Shown here: positions 24,372-31,869 of the stretch, piece after piece
Layout: every line of letters begins with the position of its first letter
How positions within the stretch are numbered: the stretch's first letter is position 1
The notes under the pieces: generated by a model
What the model saw: the letters and a program-made list of their open reading frames with translations, nothing else
Told to the model about the DNA's origin: nothing
Database searches by the model: none
Position numbers and translations under genes: made by a program
Assembly (NCBI GenBank): GCA_023512635.1
Contig: JAILZF010000008.1
Location: 1 to 34,312 of the forward strand
Direction of reading: 5' to 3'
Length of the DNA: 34,312 bases
DNA from: Alicyclobacillus sp.
GTDB lineage: Bacteria; Bacillota; Bacilli; Alicyclobacillales; Alicyclobacillaceae

Positions 24372-25523
24372 TTATCCTAAGTTCGCGCCAAACACCAACG
24401 CAGCCAGTTCCCCTAAGCCGTACGAGACGACGCCCACCAACACGCCGACGAAGGTCATCTCCAGTCCGCTCGCCCACCAGCTGCGCACCGTGACCAGGCT
24501 CTTGGCTGCCCCGACGGCAAAGTGTGCGAGAATGCTGATGATGGCCGCTGTGACCATCGCCGGCCAACCACTCATAAAGAAAAACGGGATCAACGGAATA
24601 AACGCCCCGACAAACGTGGCAACGCCGCCAGACAAAGCCGACTTCCATGGATTACCCAGACTCGCCTCATGAAATCCAAACTCTTCTTGAACCATGGTTT
24701 TCATAAACTGCTCTGGGTTTTGTGAGATGTGCCGGGCGATGCGGTCCGCATCTGGCGCCTGAAAACCCTTCAACTGGTAAAGCAGCGACAGCTCCTCGAC
24801 CTCGTGTTCCGGGTCTTCCTCAATCTCTGCGCGCTCCTGGGCTAGCGTGGTTTGCATCACCTCATTTTCGGACTTGGTGGCTAACCACGCCCCGGCGCCC
24901 ATCGACAACGTACTCGCCAAGGCACCGAAAAACCCGCTGACCAAAACGGTATGCGTATTGGCTGTGTACCCAGCCACCCCGGAGATGATCCCGAAAATGG
25001 CCCCTAGGCCGTCGTTCACCCCGTAGATAGCATCTCCCAGCCAGTCACCGGTGCCCTGACGGTGCGCTTCTCCCTTCCACAAGCGGCGCAACCGGCGCTC
25101 AGCTGAAGCGGGACCTTCCAGGAGCGCTTCTAAGTCACCGTGTGTCTGTTCATCCGCATCAATTCGGTCCATCACTTGCACCACATCGGGATCGGTCAAG
25201 ACGTGGCGCAAGCTCTCATACCAGGCCGCGTTCCCCGTCTCCATCGCTTCAATTTGGCGCAGCCATTGACCGGACACAGGACCTTGCAGCTGGACTTCCG
25301 GTACCGGCCACTGTTCCGGGTGTTCTCCGCGCTCCACCAGCCGGTCCGCCCACATCCCAGCGTGCTTACGTTCCAATTCTGCCAAGCGCAGCAAGACCTC
25401 GCGCCGGTGTGCATCGCGTTCCTGCGCTGCAGCCATTTCATACATCCGCGCGGCCGCCATCTCTCGCCGCCAGTTCTCCCGCAGCAGGCGCAGCACATAC
25501 TCCGATTGCGAGTGGTCCCCCAT
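24372..25523 (-). CDS. Ferritin-like/VIT1 fusion membrane protein (MbfA type)
   Basis: A 383-aa fusion. Residues 1 to about 140 form a rubrerythrin/ferritin-like four-helix domain with Glu and E-x-x-H-type ligands (NWRREMAAARMYEM, LAELERKHAGMW, ETGNAAWYESLRH, DADEQTHG). The C-terminal half is a CCC1/VIT1 transporter domain with GDWLGDAIYGVNDGLGAIFG and SMGAGAWLATKSENEV and several membrane helices. MbfA of alpha-proteobacteria exports iron and protects against peroxide; iron or manganese export is the likely role here. The first codon pair is GTG ATG; I choose the ATG, 7 nt from GGAGG. Confidence 0.92.
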   Translation of the reverse strand: MGDHSQSEYVLRLLRENWRREMAAARMYEMAAAQERDAHRREVLLRLAELERKHAGMWADRLVERGEHPEQWPVPEVQLQGPVSGQWLRQIEAMETGNAAWYESLRHVLTDPDVVQVMDRIDADEQTHGDLEALLEGPASAERRLRRLWKGEAHRQGTGDWLGDAIYGVNDGLGAIFGIISGVAGYTANTHTVLVSGFFGALASTLSMGAGAWLATKSENEVMQTTLAQERAEIEEDPEHEVEELSLLYQLKGFQAPDADRIARHISQNPEQFMKTMVQEEFGFHEASLGNPWKSALSGGVATFVGAFIPLIPFFFMSGWPAMVTAAIISILAHFAVGAAKSLVTVRSWWASGLEMTFVGVLVGVVSYGLGELAALVFGANLG

Positions 25524-25686
25524 CACGTCACCTCCATCGACACCGCCATCTTACCACGGGTGCCCAGTTCGTGCATGAGACCCCTCTGCGCTCAGCAGCG
25601 CCAGCAAGCCGCGGCCCCGCGCCACCTCTCCCTCCTTTTCCGCCTCCAATCCATCCTCCACAGACATCCTGGAAAACCACCCTCGC

Positions 25687-26712
25687 TCACATTTGGAATG
25701 CCGCCTCCATGTCCGCACGGCTGGCGCCACGCATCAGCAACAGCTGCAACAACAACCGCGCCTTCACGCCGTCCAATCGTCCCGCCGCAACCAGTCCGCG
25801 AGCCAGCAAATCCCGTTCAGACCCAGGGAAACCGTACGTGGCCCGGAGGACTTCCCCACTGCCGGTGCGTGAAGCCAACACCACAGGCATCCGCTGCGCC
25901 AGCGACGCCAACGTGTCCACGGTCCACGAGGGTACATGTCCGCCCCCGCACGCCTCCACCACGACTCCCTGGTAAGGTAGCTCGGCAACCGCCTGCAGTA
26001 GCCAGCCGTCATCCCCTAGGCCCAACCTGACCAACGCCACAGGAGCAGGCGCTGCTTCCGGCGGCACAGACAACCGCCACCGCTGCCGCGGATGGAAGAG
26101 CACACGCGGCCGGCCCTCCACCACCCAACCAAGCGGGCCGGTTCCCGGTGATTGAAACGTCGCCGGGCTGGCCGTGTTTGTCTTTTTGACACACTGCGCC
26201 GCGTGAATCTCGTCGTTCATCACGACCACGGTCCCGATGCCGCGGCATGTTGTACTCGCTGCCACCTGCACCGCCGCCAGCAGGTTGGCGGGCCCATCCG
26301 CCCCAGGCAACTCTGGGTTGCGCATCGCCCCCGTCACCACCACGGGCGCATCGTGATCGACCAGGCAGTCAAGCAAAAACGCCGTTTCCTCCAAGGTATC
26401 TGTTCCTTGCGTCACCACCACGCCGTCCGCTCCACCCGCCAGTTCCTGGCGAATCTCTGCGGCCAACGCCAAGACATCCGGCAGACGCAAGTCGACCGAA
26501 GGGAGCTGGCGAAACGTCACCGCTCGCACCTCAGCCACTGCGTCCAATTGCGGCACCGCCCGGATTAAATCGGCAGCCGTCAGGCGCGGCAGCACGCCGT
26601 CTGCACCCTGGCTGTGCACTGAAGCAATCGTCCCGCCCAGGGTAAACAACGTCACCCGTTTACGCGGCAAACCACTGGGAATAGCTCCATCCGAGTTGCG
26701 TTGGGACTGCAC
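25687..26712 (-). CDS. L-asparaginase (AnsA/AnsB family)
   Basis: Hydrolyses asparagine to aspartate and ammonia. The two catalytic Thr motifs are present: TLGGTIAS near residue 25 and VVTQGTDTLEETAF near residue 100. VVVTGAMRNPELPGADGPANL and ASRTGSGEV are also typical. The chosen start is a GTG (26712) with AGGAGG 7 nt upstream, giving 341 aa; the track ATG nine codons earlier places the RBS inside the gene. The C-terminus has the usual KARLLLQLLL helix. No signal peptide, so cytoplasmic. It is 81 nt after an MFS permease gene and may be co-transcribed with it. Confidence 0.93.
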   Translation of the reverse strand: MQSQRNSDGAIPSGLPRKRVTLFTLGGTIASVHSQGADGVLPRLTAADLIRAVPQLDAVAEVRAVTFRQLPSVDLRLPDVLALAAEIRQELAGGADGVVVTQGTDTLEETAFLLDCLVDHDAPVVVTGAMRNPELPGADGPANLLAAVQVAASTTCRGIGTVVVMNDEIHAAQCVKKTNTASPATFQSPGTGPLGWVVEGRPRVLFHPRQRWRLSVPPEAAPAPVALVRLGLGDDGWLLQAVAELPYQGVVVEACGGGHVPSWTVDTLASLAQRMPVVLASRTGSGEVLRATYGFPGSERDLLARGLVAAGRLDGVKARLLLQLLLMRGASRADMEAAFQM

Positions 26713-26793
26713 CGTTCGACCTCCTGTTCCTTTTTGCATACCTGTGCAAGACCCGTTGTAGAGTCGGTGCCGGGACCTGCGCGGGTTTCTGTT

Positions 26794-28026
26794 TTAAGTT
26801 AGGCTGCTCGGTGCCGACGTACGCGCCGCTGCCGGCGGTGTGCCAGCCCCGGATACTGCGCACAACACCGCCGCAATCAAGGAACACCCAGAAAGCATCA
26901 GCATGCCAGCCCCTGTCCAACCCATGAATTGTTTAAACATCCCGAGCAAATACCCTGCAAATGCCGCTGGGATATACAGACTGGAAACAAACAGGCCCGA
27001 GGCTTGGGAGGCTTTTTCCCTGCGCACCGATTTGATGATGCCTGCTGACAGATTCGCGTACACCATCCCGCTGACCGCACCGCCAAATATAAAGGAAAAC
27101 AGAATATGTAACGCTAGCGACTGATGCAGACCGGAAAACAGCAGGGCACCGCTGATGGCCGACAAGACCAGGGAGAGCATCAACAGGCGTGTATAGCGCC
27201 AACGGTCTCCCAACCAGCCGCCCACGAGCGAGAGCAACGCCCCAAACCCGTAAAAACTCACCGCCAACCCAGCGGCTCCCGGACTAAACCCCAACGCCTC
27301 CCGCAGGTACGTTGGATACAGTCCCAAATACCCGTAGATGGCCAATCCTGCAAAAACGGTTGCTAACGCCAACACCGCAGGGGTCCGCGCCCAGATGGAC
27401 GAAGCCAGGTGCGCATCCGGAGAATCTGCTGTGACCACGGGATCGGCCTGAACTTCCGTCAACCACGTGCGTACTCCCACCATCGAGATGACCAAGACTA
27501 CCCCGCCAATCAAGCCAAACATGACAAAGGGGGCGTGCCAATTCGAACGGCTGAGAATCCAGGCCCCCAGGTTCGGACCAATGATGGCCCCAATTCCAAA
27601 CGTAAAGTTCAGAGAACTGGCAGCCACTGCGCGATGGTGCCGAAAGTAGGTCGTGCCAATCGCCAAAAGAGCCGTCAACTGCATGGCCTCGCCCATTCCA
27701 GAGACAAACCGGTACAACAAGAGGTCCGGGAGTCCTTGTGCAAACGCCGTCAACAGCGTCGCTGCAGAAAAGACAAACAGTCCCAACAAAGCGACGTTCT
27801 TACGCGAGGTTTTCGCCAGCAAATAGCCGGTAGGTATCCCGGCCACACCAATCCCTAGGGTAAAGATGGTTGACGCCAATCCGACTTGCGGTAATGACAG
27901 GTGTAAGGCTTGGCGAACATCCGTCGCCAACACCGGGAAGAGCTGCCGGTCCATGGCGTTGACGACATACGCCAGCAACAACACAGAAAACATCGCCACA
28001 GCCGTAAACCGTCGCTGTGAGCCCAT
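26794..28026 (-). CDS. Major facilitator superfamily permease
   Basis: A 410-aa transporter with 12 predicted helices. Family marks include the TM1 ending YVVNAMDRQLFPVLATDV, the helix 2-3 region GIPTGYLLAKTSRKNV with its basic residues, and a second-half repeat GWLGDRWRYTRL. The N-terminal Asp-Arg after helix 1 is common in organic-anion (ACS-like) MFS members, but the substrate cannot be read from the sequence. The ATG at 28026 lies 7 nt from GGGAGG; a GTG precedes it directly. The gene is visibly less GC-rich than its neighbours, which may reflect transfer. Confidence 0.9.
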   Translation of the reverse strand: MGSQRRFTAVAMFSVLLLAYVVNAMDRQLFPVLATDVRQALHLSLPQVGLASTIFTLGIGVAGIPTGYLLAKTSRKNVALLGLFVFSAATLLTAFAQGLPDLLLYRFVSGMGEAMQLTALLAIGTTYFRHHRAVAASSLNFTFGIGAIIGPNLGAWILSRSNWHAPFVMFGLIGGVVLVISMVGVRTWLTEVQADPVVTADSPDAHLASSIWARTPAVLALATVFAGLAIYGYLGLYPTYLREALGFSPGAAGLAVSFYGFGALLSLVGGWLGDRWRYTRLLMLSLVLSAISGALLFSGLHQSLALHILFSFIFGGAVSGMVYANLSAGIIKSVRREKASQASGLFVSSLYIPAAFAGYLLGMFKQFMGWTGAGMLMLSGCSLIAAVLCAVSGAGTPPAAARTSAPSSLT

Positions 28027-28071
28027 CACTCGCCCTCCCTCGTTTTCATCTCACCGTTCACTTGTATTCCT

Positions 28072-28100
28072 AATATAATTTCCAATCTTCAGATGGTCAT
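28072..28100 (-). promoter_or_regulatory. Candidate sigma-A promoter of the MFS-asparaginase unit
   Basis: ATGACC, 17-nt spacer, TATATT on the minus strand, about 45 nt before the MFS start. Four of six and five of six consensus matches. Confidence 0.55.
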
Positions 28101-28337
28101 TGTTGTAACCCCACAACCAATCGTCCCGCTGATTCCATCCATTCCTCAAAGATCAAAGCTGGCCTCGTCTGTAGCGCTTCACACCAGCGGAGGGCGTTCC
28201 CAGAGGCCTGGCCCGCCCTCCTCCAAGGCACCCGTCCAGCTCCGCGCTTCTCCCCCTGCCCCAGCACTCCTTGCTCATGCCTTCTTCATCCGCTAGTGTA
28301 CAAGCAGAACCAGCTCCATGAAACGAGGTGTTGCCCG
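28101..28337. other. Intergenic spacer, no gene seen
   Basis: Together with the MFS leader this makes a 308-nt gene-free gap (28030-28337) between divergent genes. Apart from the promoter at 28072-28100 I see no RNA gene, repeat or clear promoter; ORFs here are short and lack RBSs. Confidence 0.6.
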
Positions 28338-28907
28338 ATGCCGCAGCCAACGCACACTCCAGACCCTGCTGGCCAACCCAGGCCGCGCCCGCCACACCCC
28401 TCCCAGGCATCCCCTCTGCCGTCGCCAGACGATGCTAGCACCGCTGATTCCGGCGGTCCCCACGGGTTGCAACTCAAACGTGTCTATGACCCGCCAGGCC
28501 CCACCGACGGACAGCGTATCCTGGTGGATCGCCTGTGGCCGCGTGGTTTGCGCAAAGCGGCGGCACAACTCGACGCGTGGTGGCCTGAGATTGCCCCTAG
28601 CCCAGAGTTACGCAGCTGGTTTGCTCATCAGCCAGAACGCTTCCCCGCGTTCCGTGTACAGTACCAGAAAGAGTTGCAAACGGTGCCTGCCGCACGCGCC
28701 CGCTTGCAGGAGTTGCTGGCCATGGTCCAGCAATCCCCCGTCACGCTGTTGTACGCCGCGCGCGACCCCGTGTATAACCACGCCCGGGTGCTGGCTGAGG
28801 TGGTGGCCGACGCGCTCGCCCGGCCAGCGTCTCCAGCTGTGAACCCCGGCATTTCTGGCACCACTGACCCAAACCGCGCATCTGACACACAAGCCTCTGA
28901 CACATAA
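28338..28907 (+). CDS. DUF488 (YeaO-like) protein with disordered N-terminus
   Basis: The core (residues about 42-160) matches the DUF488/YeaO family: LKRVYDPPGPTDGQRILVDR, LWPRGLRKAAAQLDAWWPEIAPS, LRSWFAHQPERFPAFRVQYQ and VTLLYAARDPVYNHARVL. Typical members are about 120 aa; this 189-aa form has a Pro/Ser/His-rich N-terminal extension of about 40 residues and a polar tail. Family function is unsettled. The start ATG (MPQPTHTPD) has GAGGTG 7 nt upstream; a start nearer the domain is possible, which would remove the extension. Confidence 0.85.
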   Translation: MPQPTHTPDPAGQPRPRPPHPSQASPLPSPDDASTADSGGPHGLQLKRVYDPPGPTDGQRILVDRLWPRGLRKAAAQLDAWWPEIAPSPELRSWFAHQPERFPAFRVQYQKELQTVPAARARLQELLAMVQQSPVTLLYAARDPVYNHARVLAEVVADALARPASPAVNPGISGTTDPNRASDTQASDT

Positions 28908-28969
28908 GATGAAATCAAGGCCCAGAACTCCGGCGCCTTTGCCGCTGTTCGCTGCCCACGTCCCCTTTC

Positions 28970-29010
28970 AAAAAAGGCTGTCCCGGTGCGTTCCGCACCA
29001 GGACAGCCTT
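28970..29010 (-). terminator. Strong rho-independent terminator of the SelW-like gene
   Basis: On the minus strand a 17-bp stem with a single mismatch (AAGGCTGTCCTGGTGCG pairing with CGCACCGGGACAGCCTT) and a GAA loop is followed by an unbroken U-tract. It lies about 90 nt after the SelW-like stop. The plus strand has no matching U-tract, so it serves the minus strand. Confidence 0.9.
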
Positions 29011-29101
29011 GTGCCGCTTCTGCAGCCAGGCGAGCAGCAGCCGGTACCAGACCGGTCCACAGGCGACACAGGCACCCCCGGCCCGTGCCCGCCCCGGTCG
29101 G

Positions 29102-29353
29102 TCAAGCCAGGACTTGGCCGGCTCGCTCTTGCAGCTCGCCCTCTTCTGGGAAGCGGTTGAGCTCTTTTTTCGAAAAGATCAACTTGCCACCGACGGTGAC
29201 TTCAAACACACCGCCAGAGGAAGGGACCAGCACCAACTCAGAAATCTTCGGGTGATACGCCTTTAAGATCTCTTCTGCCCCCCGGGCAGCTTTGGGTAAA
29301 AACCCTCAAGACGTGCAGTACTCGATGGCGACGCGCAGTTTGTCTTCCGCCAT
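29102..29353 (-). CDS. SelW-like Rdx-family selenoprotein (in-frame UGA = Sec)
   Basis: An 83-residue thioredoxin-like protein of the Rdx family (SelW/SelT/SelH relatives), absent from the ORF track because codon 16 is TGA. Reading through gives EYCTSU followed by GFLPKAARGAEEILKAY, then SELVLVPSSGGVFEV, VGGKLIFSKKELNRFPEEGEL: the full Rdx pattern, with Sec exactly at the second Cys of the CxxC redox motif. After the UGA comes a 6-bp GC stem with a GGG loop 23-25 nt downstream, the position and loop base expected of a bacterial SECIS. AGGAGG is 8 nt before the ATG, with an extended -10 promoter and a strong terminator. Rdx proteins are thiol oxidoreductases; the partner here is unknown. Confidence 0.88.
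29275..29308 (-). promoter_or_regulatory. Putative bacterial SECIS element with UGA codon
   Basis: UGA at 29308-29306; then a short GGG-UUUUUA-CCC hairpin; then CUGCCC-GGG-GGGCAG, a perfect 6-bp stem with a three-G apical loop starting 23 nt after the UGA. bSECIS elements need a stem with an apical-loop G roughly 16-37 nt past the UGA, which this satisfies. Confidence 0.75.
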
Positions 29354-29429
29354 CTGTCCAACCTCCTGCCTCTGTAGATGGGTTGTAACAACCGGCCGGG
29401 TCAGCCGGCTGCGAAACTCGCCTGTCCGT

Positions 29430-29438
29430 ATTGTACCA
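29430..29438 (-). promoter_or_regulatory. Extended -10 promoter of the SelW-like gene
   Basis: TGG-TACAAT (TGn plus 5/6 match) about 75 nt upstream of the ATG, no good -35. The same TGGTACAAT string precedes panB. Confidence 0.5.
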
Positions 29439-29522
29439 CGGTACCGCCGCTTCCCCGTGCTGACCATAAGGCTAGACACATCCTCCCTGTGTCCCCGCTC
29501 CACCGTCTGCAAGCCGGATTCG

Positions 29523-29918
29523 TCACTCCTCCCACAGACTGGCTGTACTTTCCCGGCCAGGCGGCTGCAGCCAGCGTGGGTCGACCTCAAAGTGGGCGTC
29601 GTGTAAGACCTTGGCCAAGACCTCCAACGGTGTCCGCGCCACTTCCCGGTAAACACGTCGCGTATACAAGTGGCGGGCGTTTGGCAACTCTTGACGGAGT
29701 TGGCGGCGCAACGCCATTCCTGGGTCATCCGCGTCGACCAAGATATACACCTCTTCTCCCTGCAGAGGGACAATCACGTCTTCCAGCGTCGCATAACTGA
29801 GGGTGCCGCGCGTGCAGACAATGCGCACCGGTTCGCGCAAGACCTGCAACAGCCGTTGACGGTCGCTGCTGCCCTCGACAATAATCACCTTCTGCTGCCG
29901 CGGCCGGCCTGATGGCAT
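29523..29918 (-). CDS. Small Toprim-domain protein (YusF-like)
   Basis: A 131-aa stand-alone Toprim domain: QKVIIVEGSSDRQRLLQVL carries the catalytic Glu, and YILVDADDPG carries the D-x-D metal motif. CTRGTLSYATLEDVI and RHLYTRRVYREVA are shared with the short Bacillus YusF-type proteins. Toprim folds act on nucleic acid phosphodiesters, but this small group has no proven function. The ATG at 29918 (MPSGRPRQQK) has GGGAG upstream; the track start would put 45 extra residues over the divergent promoter region. It lies 170 nt upstream of the SelW-like gene on the same strand. Confidence 0.85.
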   Translation of the reverse strand: MPSGRPRQQKVIIVEGSSDRQRLLQVLREPVRIVCTRGTLSYATLEDVIVPLQGEEVYILVDADDPGMALRRQLRQELPNARHLYTRRVYREVARTPLEVLAKVLHDAHFEVDPRWLQPPGRESTASLWEE

Positions 29919-30067
29919 GCGCTTCGCTCCCTTCCTGATTTTTAGTATGACACGTTTGGCAACCGCGAGCGCAGCTTCCGCCCTGACCTGCGACAGCTGT
30001 GCGGCGGTCCAAGCGGGCAGCTGCTTGGCCGCATACGCTGACAGCAGTTTCATAAGGAGGGACTGGC

Positions 30068-30538
30068 ATGCAAAAGCAGCGTCCTAAGCGACAGCGACAG
30101 CCTTCCACCGCCGCAGACAGGCGGTCATCCAGCCAGCAGCGCAGTGGCGTTCTCGCGCACGGTACACGTCGCCCGGCGGTGTCCTACGCCATCGGCGGGG
30201 CGGATGTCAATGCCCAGCCTTGCTTTCTTCCCTTGCTGTTGTTGCTTGGCTTGTGGGGGGGCGCACGCGCTTTCCGCGGCGGTGGGCTAGGCGGACCGAG
30301 CAACCGGGTCGATCCGCCCGGACCTGGCGGCATGACTCGCCCTGGAAGCCCAACCTGGGGCGGTCTGGGTTGGGGAGCCCCAGGAGGATTCGGTGGTTGG
30401 GGTGTACCCAGCCCGCAGGCAGGTCAAGGGATGATGGGAGGGCCTGGGGGCTGGGCGGGTCCCGGTTTCCCAGGCGGACCGGGAGGTCAGGGGAGCCCTG
30501 GCGGTTTCGGCGGTTGGGGCTGGCCGTTGTTTTTCTGA
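30068..30538 (+). CDS. Gly/Pro-rich small protein with one hydrophobic segment
   Basis: A 156-aa protein not assigned to a family. A basic, Gln/Ser-rich N-terminus is followed by a hydrophobic stretch (PCFLPLLLLLGLWGG, about 51-65) and then an almost pure Gly/Pro/Trp repeat with units such as GGPGGWAGPGFPGG and PGGFGGWG. Composition and the neighbouring YjcZ-like gene suggest a spore-coat or cell-surface protein; that is inference. The RBS AAGGAGGG is 6-7 nt before the ATG, which supports real translation. Confidence 0.7.
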   Translation: MQKQRPKRQRQPSTAADRRSSSQQRSGVLAHGTRRPAVSYAIGGADVNAQPCFLPLLLLLGLWGGARAFRGGGLGGPSNRVDPPGPGGMTRPGSPTWGGLGWGAPGGFGGWGVPSPQAGQGMMGGPGGWAGPGFPGGPGGQGSPGGFGGWGWPLFF

Positions 30539-30584
30539 GTCGTCCGTGTCCGCAAAGTCCGTCTGCGAGGGGGCCGAAGACGTT

Positions 30585-30614
30585 ACAGCGCCGGCGGTTG
30601 GCCGCCGGCGCTGT
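30585..30614. terminator. 13-bp GC hairpin after the Gly-rich gene
   Basis: ACAGCGCCGGCGG and CCGCCGGCGCTGT pair perfectly around TTGG. No U-tract on either side. It lies between the convergent Gly-rich and YjcZ-like genes. Confidence 0.5.
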
Positions 30615-30693
30615 TGCTGCGTGCGGGCTTTACGGTTGCCGGGGGTGGAGAGAGTGTACAGAATGACGGGAGAGCGGCGGGCGGGGACTCTCC

Positions 30694-30819
30694 TCAAACC
30701 ACCTGCGTCGTGGTGCACGTGGTGGTGGTGTAGGCAGGCACGAGCAGGAAGAACAGCACAAAGATAATCAGGAAGACAACCGCCCAGCGCGTATAACCAC
30801 CAAATACGCCGTAATACAT
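30694..30819 (-). CDS. YjcZ-like sporulation micropeptide
   Basis: A 41-aa peptide starting MYYGVFGGYTRWAVVFLI, a Gly/Tyr N-terminus plus one membrane helix and a Thr-rich end, the layout of the small YjcZ-type sporulation proteins of Bacilli (usually 25-50 aa). The ATG is set by AAGGAGG 7 nt upstream; the ORF track gives it only as the tail of a 134-aa reading frame. A CCCGGCA/TGCCGGG hairpin and a TATATA box lie upstream (30848-30890); the promoter class is not clear. Confidence 0.75.
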   Translation of the reverse strand: MYYGVFGGYTRWAVVFLIIFVLFFLLVPAYTTTTCTTTQVV

Positions 30820-30924
30820 AGCAGGCCCTCCTTGTAGATTGCTGCCGCCCGGCACCTTGGATGCCGGGTTCACTCCTATATAGATGCGCAGCCTTGACAG
30901 CCCGCACTGGATAAACATCCAAAC

Positions 30925-30933
30925 TGGTACAAT
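30925..30933 (+). promoter_or_regulatory. Extended -10 promoter of panBC
   Basis: TGG-TACAAT followed by AAAAG, about 46 nt before the panB ATG. The -35 is poor, so recognition probably relies on the TGn extension. Confidence 0.55.
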
Positions 30934-30978
30934 AAAAGCCGAGAGTCTGTGGTCAGCTGGGAAGGGAGAGAGCGCGCC

Positions 30979-31869
30979 ATGCCGCGCAAGATGACGGTAC
31001 AAACGCTGTGGAAGATGAAACAAGCAGGCCAGCGCATTGCTATGTTGACAGCTTACGACTACCCGACCGCCCGGCTTTTGGACGAAGCCGGGGTGCACGC
31101 CTTGCTGGTCGGCGACTCCTTAGGCATGGTGTTTCAAGGCCACGAAACCACGGTGAAAGTCACCCTTGAACAGATGATTTACCATACGGAAATGGTCAGC
31201 CGGGCGGCGCAGCAAGCGCTGGTGATTGCCGACCTGCCTTTCTTGTGCGCCAGCCTGCCGGAAGGTGAGGCGCTGCGCTGCGCCGGGCGGTTGATGCAGG
31301 AAGGGGGGGCGGGAGCAGTCAAATTGGAAGGCGGACGAGCATTCGCCTCCTTGGTCCGCCGCCTGGTTCAGGCAGGCATCCCCGTCATGGGCCACCTCGG
31401 CCTGACCCCACAATCTGTGCATGCCCTCGGTGGATTCAGTGTGCAGGGCCGCACTCGAGCGGCCGTCGAACAATTGCTGGACGATGCCCGCGCTCTGGTG
31501 GAAGCGGGGGTTTTCGCCATTGTGTTGGAACTGATTCCGGCAGAAGTGGCGGCGCGCGTGACGCGCGAACTGCCCATTCCGACCATAGGCATTGGCGCGG
31601 GGCCGGACTGCGACGGACAGGTATTGGTCTTCCATGACTTTGTGGGTTACACCTCAGGCTACGTCCCTAAACACAACAAGCGCTATGCCGAGCTGGCGGA
31701 TGCCATCCGCAGGGCCGCCGCCACCTACATCCAAGAGGTGGGGGACGGCGTGTTTCCCGGTCCAGAGCAAACGGTTCACCTCAAGCCAGAGGAAGCTGAA
31801 GCCCTCGCTCCACTGCTGAATGCAACCCACGCAACGGATGGGCCACCACAAGGAGGGCACCAGGCATGA
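30979..31869 (+). CDS. panB: 3-methyl-2-oxobutanoate hydroxymethyltransferase PanB
   Basis: First committed step of pantothenate synthesis: adds a hydroxymethyl group from methylene-THF to ketoisovalerate. The 296-aa protein has MLTAYDYPTARLLDEAG, VGDSLGMVFQGH (metal-binding Asp), AVKLEGG, GHLGLTPQSVHALGGF and PTIGIGAGPDCDGQ, all family signatures. The ATG (MPRKMTVQTLWKMK) has GGGAG upstream; the track start is 10 codons early. The TGA overlaps the panC ATG by 4 nt. Confidence 0.97.
   Translation: MPRKMTVQTLWKMKQAGQRIAMLTAYDYPTARLLDEAGVHALLVGDSLGMVFQGHETTVKVTLEQMIYHTEMVSRAAQQALVIADLPFLCASLPEGEALRCAGRLMQEGGAGAVKLEGGRAFASLVRRLVQAGIPVMGHLGLTPQSVHALGGFSVQGRTRAAVEQLLDDARALVEAGVFAIVLELIPAEVAARVTRELPIPTIGIGAGPDCDGQVLVFHDFVGYTSGYVPKHNKRYAELADAIRRAAATYIQEVGDGVFPGPEQTVHLKPEEAEALAPLLNATHATDGPPQGGHQA

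Noticed and set aside
25140-26030. Two overlapping long plus-strand ORFs (296 and 277 aa)
   Set aside because: Both are antisense to the MbfA-type and asparaginase genes and cannot both be real; composition is Pro/Arg-rich.
29306-29308. UGA as a pseudogene nonsense mutation
   Set aside because: The TGA is exactly at the redox Cys/Sec column, the downstream frame is conserved and free of other stops, a SECIS-like hairpin is present, and promoter, RBS and terminator are intact. Not absolutely excluded until sel genes are found.
29306-29773. 155-aa minus-strand ORF ending at the SelW-like UGA
   Set aside because: Its first 140 codons have no homology and overlap the Toprim gene in another frame; only the last 15 codons are the start of the SelW-like gene.
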